From Holothuria scabra (taxonomy: Eukaryota; Echinodermata; Holothuroidea; Aspidochirotida; Holothuriidae), in contig CM074193.1 in the NCBI GenBank assembly GCA_037179385.1, positions 46,653,082 to 46,717,081 of the forward strand: a stretch of 64,000 nucleotides of DNA, read 5' to 3'. The position numbers were made by a program, and so were the translations under genes. Positions 9,311 through 20,900 of the stretch are shown piece after piece. The notes under the pieces were generated by a model that was not told where the DNA came from, did no database searches, and saw only the letters and a list, made by a program, of their open reading frames with translations. Within the stretch, counting starts at the first letter, position 1. Every line of letters begins with the position of its first letter.

Positions 9311-11159
9311 GAGGTTTTGCAACTACGTCTCGGATCCGCCATGCTGGAGGACAACCATGCCAAGTACAAGTTGTTTTGCGCTGAAGGCACTTCACAGTGT
9401 GCACTGTGGTATGAGCGGTGTGTACACATTCATCGAGCAAGTTCGTCGAGTGTGTTCAACCGAGTAGTTATCTGTTCTCCAACATGGCTGCCGAAGGATT
9501 ATTATGACGTTTTATGAAAAACTCTGTAAGTATTCATTGTAATGGTCATGGTTGCCAAAATGGCCCAGGCAGAAAAACACTGGGGTTCATCCTTTACAAA
9601 CGAGAGGTTTTATTGAGAGACTTGTGATGACATTTCGAGGGAAAAATCAAGTGTCACGACTGTATAGAGCTTATGCACCTACGTCACTGTGTTGCGCATC
9701 TCTCTGTATCTCTCACTCACATATAGTACTTACAGTGAATTTCTTAAAATGACGAAGGAAATAAGGAATGGTGAAAGTCATCTATCACTTTAACATGTTG
9801 TACTTATGCGCCTATTGACGAAATCTGACGAAGGAGGAATCTTGAAAATCATTTTTTAATCACCATGGCACTTTAATACGTATATACACTTCCATATGCT
9901 CGGATTATGATATGTGTTGCTTCACTTTTCATTTGCAGCTTTCACTAGTCTTTTGAGTGAGTCTTTATTTTTATGCGATGCCTTTACAAATTTTTACTTA
10001 CAGTGTTTATCCAATAGTGAAAATTATTTTATCAAATGTTGCATTCATTTTAGTTTTGATGTTCTATTTCTTTTTATAAATGCTTGCTATCTATACTGGT
10101 TTCAATAAAAGATATGATATGAATTTGTAAACCCACAAGAACAAAAAGAATGAAATGTAAAGTTTAACGATAATTGTTATTTGAACTTCATTTAGGCCAT
10201 CTTACAGAACCAGTACTAATTTTGATGTAGGTCTGTAATAAGCGCCAACAATAGTTACCTATATTTATTTCTATGCGGTAGATTGATCTTGCTTCTTTGT
10301 AAAGCTTCTTTGCTTTGTCTTGTAAAAAATGGAATGTTAATATTTGGTCAGTAGAAATAAAGCGGAATAAAGGACATAGTGCGTCTCTCTCCCTCTCTGT
10401 CTTTGGTTGCTAGTGACAATCTCGTTCGAATGTTTCGCTGAATATACATCAGCAGCGAAGAACAGGATAATGGTCATCAATCGTTCAAGAATCTTCCCAG
10501 AGAGTTTTCTTCATGGGTGGCCCCGGCTAGAGAGGGGCACTGACGCGGAGGAAGGCTGGCCCAATGGTTTTTTCATATTTCGTGTGTAGCCTTAATCAGT
10601 ATGTTAACAGGTTCAACAACATCCGTAGGCTGTCGCCCCAATATGCTTGCTTTTGATCGTAGTTAGTGCACGTCCTGTAATAAAAACTTAAAATTGTTTT
10701 TATACCAACCCTAAATTTTTCAGATCTTTTTCGAGAAAAATTCAAATTTTTTCCAAATTCAACAGCTCTCTAATTTTTACATGTATCAGCTTATCAACAT
10801 GTTCCGCTGTTCACATGACTGATGGGTAAGATTTAAGAATGTCGCTGAAAAATCTGCCGAAGTACTTTCACTGTTTTTTGAATACCACGTAAAACTTAGA
10901 GCCTTCCATGGGTTGGGTCTTTGCCCTCGGTATTCCCCACCTGTCTTAATTCGTATAGGGGATGACTAAAAGAGACGACTTGAACCGTATTTGAGAAAGT
11001 ATTTAAACTTTGACATTTTTATCCAACTAACACTGTATAACACACAAAATCATTTAGGTATGCCGTTAAATGTCCTTTTATCAGGTTGTGGAGAAGTGGA
11101 CGGAGAATTTCAAAAATGTATAATTTTCATGAATATGAAAACACCACTATAATATTTAT
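9311..11159. other. Gene-poor AT-rich stretch
   Basis: No recognisable coding exon or repeat. The longest frame (9140-9517) starts inside the MITE and has no domain. A CT-rich microsatellite-like patch lies near 10383-10402. Confidence 0.45.
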
Positions 11160-11800
11160 GTTGTATGCCAAAAGAGGACCTGCTAGAAACTTAAGAGGTT
11201 ACACCTTTAAACGTACTTCATTTCATGTTCCTCAGGCTGTTTATTGCGCAATTTGTTGGTCAGGATTTTACTGCGTACATGTGCTCCTGTATTGTGCCAG
11301 GGAGTTGTCCCTGACAACTCCGTGTTTGTGCCTTCAGCTTTTCAGCTGCTAACATAATGCCTCCAGTGCATGATCTATTTATAATTCATGATTCACATGT
11401 TATGTCCACAATACCTAAAACAATTTTACACGATGCCATGGCTTGCAGTATTTTCGATACTAATAACCAAATTTGTGCGTCTCTGGAATCACAAACAAGA
11501 TAAGTGTTTAAAATCTCTCCCTGGCGGGGAACTCTAACGATTTGGCTCAATTTTATTTCAATTATTTGTTTTACCTTGTCATTTTAATTTAAGTCTCTTG
11601 ACTTTAATAATTAAGTGTTTCAGTAAGCAGCTTTAATCAAAGCAAATATTCAAACTCCATACTCTCAAAGGATATTAACGATTTTTTCCTTAGGCACATT
11701 TTCAACAATATATTTTTACCTTCGAATTTCATTTAGTGGGAAAGAAGGGAGAGTGGGCCGACGTTTGATTGGGGGATGGAGCTCTACCTCCCCTCTGGTA
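11160..11800 (+). repeat. Diverged local duplication, unit 1
   Basis: Blocks shared in order with 12680-13160: CCTGCTAGAA, then CCTCAG..TTGTTTATT and GTCAGG.TTT.ACTG, then GCTCAATTTT.ATTTCAATT.TTTGTTTT, then a GGGAGG / TTTGA.TGGGG / CTCC segment. No coding signature. A short palindromic insertion sits inside unit 1 at 11298 and is absent from unit 2. Confidence 0.5.
11298..11324. mobile_element. Short palindromic insertion (copy 2, 27 bp)
   Basis: Arms CAGGGAGTTGTC and GACAACTCCGTG (one mismatch). Flanks ATTGTGC (11291-11297) and TTTGTGC (11325-11331) agree at 6 of 7. The other unit of the surrounding duplication lacks it. Confidence 0.65.
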
Positions 11801-12679
11801 ACGCTGATAATGGTAATAGACATAATGGTAATAGGCCAAAGTTCAAGTGAGGCTCGATATTTTCTCTCGCCCGCGTTCTGAAAGAACAAAACCTCTCATT
11901 TGTGATTTGTGTTGCATATTTCTAGTTAGTGTTCCGACTTACTAAGAATGAACTTTACAGGCTTCAAAAAATGCGACATTAAATTACTTCTAATGGGGCT
12001 CAATTAGTATTAACTTCACAAAGGGAAGAATATTTCCAGGATGGCTTTCTCAGAAACCCTAGCCCCAATCCCTGCCCCAACCCAGACCAGCTTTCTAATC
12101 TGCCTCTATACGATATAAAATAATACCTTTAAATTGGAATTTTTTGGTCTAGTGCAAGCATTCCAATAAGTGATGAACAACGAGACGGTCATTGTCATCA
12201 CATAGGCTATGTCAACAGCCTATTGCAAAATTCGTTACAATTTAAAGGTAGTTCATTCATCACTCCAAACAACATTTTAACCAGTAGCCTAACTTGAAAT
12301 TCTCAAATGGTACATCTCTTTAATTGATATCAAATTCAGGGAATGCAGAGTACCAGGTAGCTCATATTGGTACACAATATGTACTAAAAAGGTTGTGATT
12401 ACATCATATTAGGGCGGAATGCCCAGTAAACTAGAAACATCCTGCTCTCACCACAGGTAATATCGTGTAAACCGGCCCAAAATGCCTACGAAAGAAAAAG
12501 TGGGGGCCTACAGCCCCCAGGCTGGCCCCTCTCCTGTCTCCGCGATCCCTGAATATAAACTTATATTGGCTGCATTAGAAATACAATTAGTTTGTACTTC
12601 AAACGTTTGTGGGTGCGGTTAAAGAATTTCAAAGGATTTCGATTAGTTCATGAAAATAAGTGTCATCAAGTTAATGCTG

Positions 12680-13160
12680 CCTGTCAAATATGACGAACCT
12701 GCTAGAATCTTACTGTATAAAAGGTTTCATACCATTAGTCTACATCACTGCGCCGTATATCCCTCAGGGTTGTTTATTCTTCTAAAATTTGACGGTCAGG
12801 CTTTCACTGTGCCGCTGCATGCATGTGCTCATTAATTGTACATTTACTTATAACCCTGACTCCTGGTTTGATTCATAATTCTCATGTCAATAAAAGGTGA
12901 CACATTTTAAAATAATTTTATCTTTTATTTTCTTTTGATCCATAAATTTGTTCAGTTTTTAATCAGAATCACTTAGATTTGCAAATTTGCATGTTTCAAA
13001 AAGTCATCAGGAGAAGAACATTTTTGCTCAATTTTCATTTCAATTGTTTGTTTTCCGCTTTGATTTTGGTGTCTTCATTATTTCTCAATGCATTTGGAAC
13101 GAAAGGGAGGCAAGCGGACCCAAAGAATTTGACTGGGGCTCCGACCCCTGCTCCACTATG
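12680..13160 (+). repeat. Diverged local duplication, unit 2
   Basis: Partner of 11160-11800, about 1.5 kb away in the same orientation, strongly diverged with indels. Short ORFs here (12650-12835, 12979-13230) have no recognisable domain. Confidence 0.5.
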
Positions 13161-13804
13161 TTTCGCACAGTGGATACTTGATTTAGGATTTAGTTTGGAA
13201 TACTCTTTCCCACTTGAAAATATGCAGTAAAGTTTTTTGGAACCCTGGACACGCCGCCCCAGTCCATGCTTAAAACAGGCATCATTCAGCTACGTTTCTC
13301 CCTAAGATGCAAGACAGACACCCCAGTAGATCAAAGGCGGTGTGGGTGTAACTGATGTTTGATTATTTTATATGATCCTTTGTCCTCTGGTAGTCTATAT
13401 ATTCATTGTGTTCACACTGCGTGAAAAGAATTTTGCACATTCTTGACTGGCCTGTTAGCTAAATGTAACGTTATTTTTTGGGAAGCTATGGTAGGCCTAT
13501 TATCTGTTATTGTCAATCTATTAATCAGGTGTGAAATCTGACTTTATCAAGTGTGTATGTAGTGGCCTTTTCTCCCTGAGCCGATAAGATCATTTACTAA
13601 TTCGACAGACTGAGAAGAACTATGTTTCAAAAAGTAAGAAGGAAAGTTTCATCATGTTGCCTAGGGACAAACTCAAAATCAACGTTCAAAATATAACAAA
13701 GTTAAGAAACATTTTTGAGGTAAACTTCCTCGGTGAAAACGTAGAATAAAGTGACCGATATTTCAAACCAAGGAAAACTTAACTTTCACATAAAATAAAA
13801 ACTG

Positions 13805-14074
13805 CACTCTAAAAAAAAGCGGTTAATTTAGTCACTCTCTAAAAGAGTGAAAGGTATGAATTCACTCCATTAGAGTGTGAATTCACTACAAAAAGAGTGA
13901 AATTCACCCCAGGAAGAGTGAAATTCATTCAGGAAGAGTGAAACTCCACTCTTTAAGGAATGCCTCCAGTGATTACTCTGTTTTAAAGAGTGGTCCATGT
14001 GGGCATCCATCAACAGTGAAATGCCACTCTTTTGGAGTGAAGTTTATAACTTTCAATTTTGTATTTTAAGAGTG
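13805..14074. mobile_element. CACTCTAAAA-ended element with GAGTGAA/TTCACTC arrays (copy A)
   Basis: Left end CACTCTAAAAAAAAGCGG; right end, reversed, CACTCTTAAAATAC. The ~270 bp interior is almost only GAGTGAA and its complement in alternation, with an ACTCT-TTAAAGAGT hairpin in the centre. No coding capacity. Related copies: 34855, 38670, 42568, 44341, 53723. Confidence 0.6.
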
Positions 14075-15320
14075 CGATTTTCCCGTGAGTATTGTGCACT
14101 ATGGGCAATCTTTACAACAAGTATAAAAGTAAGCTATCGTAAACTGCTTTCTTAACTATAGGTCTGTTTGTTATGACATTAAAATTAAATATAGTTCGTT
14201 AGTATAGCTAACTCCGCTGCACATGATGCGGTGATCTTCCTGTGATACCCTTTACAGTTAGTTAACAAAAGGTGTATCATAGCATATCGCATTCGCAGTC
14301 CAGGCTTCACAGATACCACACAACCATATGTGACCTCTGTAGTGTTTACGCGATAAATATTGCAATTCATGTAGGCTATTATCAAATTCGGTGTTCAAAG
14401 GTTTTACATAGAACCGTATAGACTTAAGTAGCACGGTGTGCATAAAATGCTATACCCGCACAATATAACAACCACTGCCGTAATGGAAGAACTAGGTTCG
14501 GCAATATGAATGCTGCGGTATCATAGCATGACATGCTAGCTGTTATCATGGCTCTAATGTTCAAGTACGGTATCAAATAATAGAGACCTTACACTTTATC
14601 TTCAAAGGCCAGCTGAACAAAAATCCGTCACATTTACCAACTGATGCTAAATTTTGTAGGTAAGCCGTCTAGCAAATTTATTCATGTATGCCTACAATTA
14701 GTAGGCATACATGAATTGTAGTTGAGTTCGGTGTACAAGAATCCGATTAGCGCTTGTGTTCAGTGACTGCATGCAGCCATTAGTGGGATCCATTGTCTAC
14801 ATGAATTACTAGACAAACCCTCAAATTCAGTAAAATTGAGGGGAGTACGATACAATTCAGTGTACAACCATCCATAGTACGACTAAGGAAATTAGATTAG
14901 AGGGTGATAGCCTACAGTTATGGCCGACATAGCCAATAGGTCTAAAGCCAATGTCGAGCCTGGGGCACGTTTCATTAGTCTTTTCATGCTGCCGGCTTCA
15001 AAAATATTAAATGAAACTGGTTATCATGACAAAAAACCATGAAATATCTCCTTTTTACATTATAGCCTCCATAACTTTAGTCGTAGACCTCAATACATCG
15101 GCGTCGATCGGAGGGAGGGGGGGGGGGGCAGAAGGGTAATGGCCCCACCATTGAAAATTTTGGGGACAAACATATCGTTTTGTCCTCATTGATGATTCAG
15201 GCAGATTAAAAATACAACTACAGGCAGAAGAAGTAAATTACAATATTTCGGCGTCCAGATGACTTTTAAAAAACCTTTACCTTCGAGAAAAGTCTACGTC
15301 CAACACATGGACGTATTTAT
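14075..15320. other. Intergenic with one perfect inverted repeat
   Basis: No gene seen. It contains the inverted repeat at 14680-14716 and a poly-G run near 15114-15129. Confidence 0.4.
14680..14716. repeat. Perfect 16-bp inverted repeat
   Basis: ATTCATGTATGCCTAC and its exact reverse complement are separated by AATTA, able to form a stable hairpin. No transposon ends or target duplication recognised. Confidence 0.7.
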
Positions 15321-15541
15321 CTTTTAACCATTAGTTTTTAAGTCGTGCCGGCCACGGTCTTTTTTTCCAGTTGTGGCTCCCTTGCTTGTATTCCGTACTC
15401 CACTGTTTATGCTGAGCACTGACACAATGGCAGGAGGTTCCATTTTTTGAGGTTTGGGGTATAGGCTCCCTATGAACCGGGAAAGAGTCGAACTCCGGAC
15501 CTCCCGGCATCTGGTCGGATGCTCTAACCTCTTGACCATGT
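15321..15541 (-). repeat. tRNA-derived SINE (minus strand)
   Basis: Read on the minus strand it has a tRNA-like head (CATGGTCAAGAGGTTAGAGC, then GGAGTTCGACTC as the B box), an internal block (AATGGAACCTCCTGCCATTG, CTCAGCATAAACAGTGGAG) and GGCCGTGGCCGG-like tail sequence, the order shared by all other copies in the window. Confidence 0.8.
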
Positions 15542-16425
15542 TCAGAAAGCCTCCACTTCCTTGAGCATATTTTCGGTATTCTTTTCAATGTTCCCCATTT
15601 TTCGCGATCGGTAGTAATTCCCCATATTTAAATGCAACTTAGCCGGAAGGGCCTGGAAGAGCTGTTTTCAGCAATCTGGAAAGGTAAGCAGCTTTGGCCA
15701 AAATTTTGTGAACCCTTCGCGCTAATTATGGTGGCGCCATGCTTAAATACTTAGTCTGTCAAAAGTCTCTTCTTTGGATCATTTCTGGTTGCTAACCGTT
15801 CCTTATCGAAGATAACATGCAGTGCATTTTATTTTTTAAACAATTATTTATCCGACGGAATCAGTGTTACCAAATGTCCGGATTTAAACAGAAATGTTCC
15901 TCTTTCACCACTGCAGGTTCGAGGTGGCGTATTGAGTCCAGGGGAATTGCAAAGAATGTTTGTATTTCTGACATGCTTTGACAGATTTTTCCCAATTGTG
16001 CCACAAATATTGCACCATTTAGGATAGACACCCCCAACAACCGAAAAAAAGTCCAAAGTGGAAGGGAACTCACATCACCCCTCTCCTTAGAACCCCAGGC
16101 CGGCGATCCCTGACCTACTTTTTAGAAATCAGATGATTACCCTAAACAAAATGGACAAGCCTTCTATTTCCACTGCTCTTTCGTTATCTACGTTCAGTGG
16201 CAGGGCCAGAGTTTCAAACTGAGGGGACGGGGGCAAACTAAGGGCAAAGAGTAATATTGTGGGAAATTTTGGCGCGCAGCGCAAAACCGAGCTCCCGTTC
16301 CTGGGGGTAGTTGTCTAGTGGAGAATCCCCCAAAAGCTCAACTGAGACATATCTCTTGATGAAAAAATTGCACATTATTTGTTTTTTAGGTTAACCCAAC
16401 TCCTAACTTACCTCGGTTGGTGGCC

Positions 16426-17515
16426 ACACTCTAAAAACCGTTGGGTAAAACTTTACCCAACCTGGGCACTTTTTTAACCAAGTGCTGGGCACACATGCCT
16501 TCTGCCCCCAGTTAGGTAAAACACTACCCAACCTGGCTGGTTATAATATTTTGCCCAGAAGTTGGTCAAAGTTTTTACCCAACAAAACATTACCCAACCT
16601 GGCTGGTTAAATTTTTTACCCAGAAGTTGGTCAAACTTTTTACCCAACAGAACAGTACCCAATTTGGCTGGTTAAAATTATTGCCCAGAAGTTGGTCAAA
16701 CTTTGTACCCAACTATTTGGCCAATGTTCTTAGAGTGTATATGATTTTGGCAAGAAGAAGATTTAACAAAGTACCCTAAAACTTACACCGTTTGCCCTCC
16801 AAGAGTCTTTTTTCTAAAAGTCCCACGACTCTCTGGCGAAGAGCCAAGGGGCGAAAACCAAACGATTACTCCCGGAGGAGTTCTGCTCCCTTAAGGAGCT
16901 TAACGTCCCAAATGGACAAGTACGCCCTCCAAAGGGCAAACACTGAGTGGTCCTGCTCTAGACTGGCTGAATAGAACAGAAGCCACAACCTGGATGCAGT
17001 TTAACGTCATGCCCTCCATGAGTGAGTGGTTGGGGGCACCAGCGACGATGCACTTAAACAGTGAAGTGTGTGGTTTGAAATAACAAACTCAATCGTGAAA
17101 TTTGTATTTCTCCTCCCATTGATTACGTGGTAGTGAAAACTTCCTTTTCTATACGACCATTGCTCTTAAAGTAATTTCGTCCAGATTTTTACTGCTATTC
17201 TACCGCTAGCTTTTTATTTACCAGATCCAACCTTATTCAACCATGAGATCTTATAAGACCACTTTTATTACAAAAATTATATGTTAAACTTAACTGATCT
17301 TTTACTAATCATCTGATTGGTCAATTACATTTTACCCAACTGTTGGGTACTTTAAAACTTATACCCAACACCTTGTACAAACACCTGGATTTTACTCAAC
17401 CTTAATTTGCCCAACAATATGAGTAAAGTTGTTTACCCATTTGTTGGGTAATAATTTGCTCACGTTGGGCATTTCGAATTTTGCCCAACGCTTTTTACCC
17501 AACTGTTTTTAGAGT
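16426..17515. mobile_element. CACTCTAAAAAC-ended element with TTGGGTAAA arrays
   Basis: Left end ACACTCTAAAAACCGTTGGG and right end, reversed, CACTCTAAAAACAGTTGGG. Near both ends, repeated TTGGGTAAA / TTTACCCAA palindromes (16430-16738, 17330-17515). A third end-like sequence at 16738 (TTAGAGTGT) means this may be two elements, or one with an internal duplicate. The middle (16740-17310) has no recognised gene; its 60-codon frame at 16792 carries no known domain. Confidence 0.55.
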
Positions 17516-17936
17516 GCAAGTAGGGGGGCAAGGCCAAATTCTGGGGGAATTCCCACGCCACCCCACCCCCTTCGTAGCCCTGCCAAGGCCGTTACTTTCC
17601 GTTTTCTTCTGCTAACTGTAATATAATCGCCAGCCTTATAACGTATATTTTGGCTGTTATTTTTACTTTACTCCTCGATCCACCGTTGAGTATCCCAAGG
17701 AGACAAGGGACTATTTGCTCAGCCCACTGTTACTGTACTAAGACTCCTAAACATCTTACAATAAGGAACGGTGCCTTTTGCTTACAGCCTGCTCAGTAGG
17801 CAAATCACTGAGTATGACGTGCACAGATACATTGGTCAACGTTCAATATTTTACTATCGATCTTTCGGTGTGTTGTAAACGTTAATTTTGTCCTATTTCA
17901 ACAGTTTTCGTCAGTTTCTGCTGACCACCATTCACA

Positions 17937-20900
17937 ATGAAACTGGCAATTGTTGGTGCTACTGGTAACACCGGCCTGAGTCTGGCTCAACAAGCAGCCG
18001 AAAAAGGACATGAAGTTGCCGCAATCATGAGAAATACGAGTAAATTTACTGTTCAGCACGAAAACATCAAGGTATTTTCTAATTCTTTACAGTTATGTCA
18101 AGTTTCTGTCATGCTTAATATGTCCAATTTTAGTAATCGAACGTTTTTGTTTTCTTTCTGTTATTCGAACAAGACCGAGACTATTTGAATTAGACAAATA
18201 GGTACTATCCGAGAGGGAACAATGAATTACTGTAGTCATAACGTACGAAACTAAATGCTGGGGATTAACCCCTCTCGTACTCCTTTGGGAAAAGGAATTG
18301 ATGTTAGGGCGGAATAAAGGGTATTGTAACCAAGCGCACAGATCTGGGGAGACTGGAGGGGGGGGGGGGGACTCTTCCCCCTCGATTTTTGTTATGGGAA
18401 AATTTGCAATAAGTCCTCCCACTTTTTCAAAAATATCGAAATAAAACTAAAACTAAGAAACATAGATTAAGAATTTATACTTCCTTAAACTTGATCACAA
18501 ATATGGCATCATGTGCCATAAAGGCACCTTCCAATTTCCTTTTTTTTTATTTGCGAGGGGCACCCCTCCCTACAGACCCCTCCCCCCAGGATGCAAATAG
18601 TAAACACCCATTTTGGAGAAGTACAGTATTTATGCCCTTGATTGTAACTTGTCTTCCAGTCGTGCATTATTTTTATCGTAGACATGTACCCTTATGGTAT
18701 CATTTGCTTTACCGTGTTTTCTTGTAGACTACATCAAACAAAATATTTAGGCTCGGGCGTGAGTGTTTTGGCAAACGGAACACCGAACTTTACGCTTGTA
18801 TATTATTATTAGACGTAAATGGACCGTATGCATTGACATCACGTGACATCATTCTAAATGCAAAATACAAAGTGGGCTATGCGCACGACGCGTGCGTATA
18901 ATTACAGTCTGTACCTACGCATCTCTTTGATGCCCAAATTACCTGTCTGTATTTGGTGGTACAGGTTGCAATAAAACATTATAATCTCTTTTAGAAGGCG
19001 CAATTCCTGTCCTGTGACGCCATGTGTGTAAGGTCTATAATCTTTATAGCCAATGTGAAAGCTACCGGTATGTCCTACATAAGGTTAACATTGCAAAATA
19101 TTTCGTTATTTCTTTTTAAGGTTATTGAAGGAAATCTTTTGTCGGTCGAATCTCTCATGGAACACTTTAAAGGATGTGATGCTGTACTGTCGTGTATAGG
19201 TGCTCATACTGTACGAAATGTTACCATCTATTCTGAATCTGTTAAAGTCATAACAGAAGCGATGAAAAATGCCGGGGTATCTCGATTTGTCGGTGTGACG
19301 TCATGGTGTACTACAGGTATATACTGGTAACCTCTTTAAAGGCGCATGCTGAGTTCAAACCGACACGGTAATTCAAGAAGCGTGTCACATGACACTGCTT
19401 ATTATCTGCATAACTAGTCAAATTACTCATCCAAAGTTTAGCAAAAATTTTATATTTTGAAGATGTGTGTATTCTGGTTTTTAATATTTTTCTACATATT
19501 TTGAAATAGCGTCTTTTCAAGGATTTTCAAAACTAAGTTGAATCAAAGGGCAAGTGCAGTGTTTCTAGCCTTATTTTGCAACAACAGATCCCTTATATTT
19601 AATTTTTATGTCGTGTGCAAACTTCCTTTATGATTTTTCCGACAGAACTTAAACATTGCATATTCAATGTGAACCAATGAGTTACTCTCCTAATTTCAAT
19701 AATTTAGCTAGAAATATATTATCACATGCTTCTCAAATAGCCATTCATGGAACATTTTAGAGGAGTGACTGCAATTATATGATAGTGTATGGGAATTATG
19801 TAAACTAGATCATTTATCATATTTGAAATAGTGTCTAGTGAAGAATATGTGAAGAATTTTTAAAGGTTTCAAAAAAAAATGATAAATTTCATGAATTACT
19901 GCACCCCCCCCCCCCGCATAACTCTCATGTCAAGGGGGCACATAATATACGTATCAATGTTTCAGATTTTATCATTAACTCATCAGTTTTACTCCTGATG
20001 ACAGTTTTCCAAACAGTGAGGATTTGTCCCCTTAAAACTCTTAACCGACTACCGACTGCATGGTCAAAGTGGTTAGAGCATTAGACTCGCAGTCTAGAGG
20101 TTGAAAGTTCGAATCCTGGCCGGGTCATACCGTAGACTTTAAAAACGGAACATACTGCCGTTGAGCTTTGTGGCCACAACTGGAAAAAGGCCGTGGCCGG
20201 TTCGACCTGAACAGATTGGTTGGAAACTGGGCCTTAAAATTCCATCTAACTAACTAGCTCTTACGAGCTCCATTGTAATTATGCTATCTATATATTTTGA
20301 GCCAGACCACTCATCATGTTTGCATCGGCTCTCTTTGATTCCAAGGAATCTATGTGATGGTGATATCGCGTTTGTGTGTGTGTGTGTGCGCGCGCGCGTG
20401 TGTGTGTGTATGTGACGCTTTGGCCTGTAAACACGGTATCTCAAGAAGGGTAAGTGTGACTAATCTCATATTTAGTGTGTGGGTTGGTCCTATTGAGTAG
20501 ATGATCCCTCTTGTTTTGGTGGAGGTCAAAGGTCATTTGGGGTCACGAGAGGTCAAAAGGTCAAAACCTTGTAAACACGATATCTCAAGAACGGTACATG
20601 TGACTATACTCACATTTAGTGTGTGGGATGATCATATTAAGTAGATGATCCCTATCGATTTCATGGAGGTCAAACATCATTTGGGTCATGAGAGGTCAAA
20701 GAAGGGTAAGAAGAAGGGTAAGTGTGACTATTCCTCTTATTTGGTGTGTGGGTTGGCCATATTGAGTAGATGATCCCTATTAATTTTCGTGGAGTTCAAA
20801 GGTCAGTTGGGGTCATGAGAGGTGAAAAGGTCAAAACCTAGGAAACACGGTATCTCAAGAAAAATGTACGTGACTAAGCTCATGTTTAGTGTGTGGGTTG

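Noticed and set aside
9140..9517. 125-codon ORF
   Set aside because: Begins inside a MITE, composition biased, no domain.
15324..15588. Overlapping minus-strand ORFs
   Set aside because: They translate a SINE copy.
16474..16662. 62-codon minus-strand ORF with repeats
   Set aside because: Translation of the TTGGGTAAA palindrome array.
16197..17588. Possible large hAT element ending CAGTGGCAGGG / CCCTGCCA around the TTGGGTA element
   Set aside because: Flanking bases do not form a target duplication and the ends are weakly paired; left out of the features.
19300..19310. TGACGTCATGG in exon 2 of all three reductases as a CRE site
   Set aside because: It encodes the conserved VTSW segment, so its conservation is explained by the protein.
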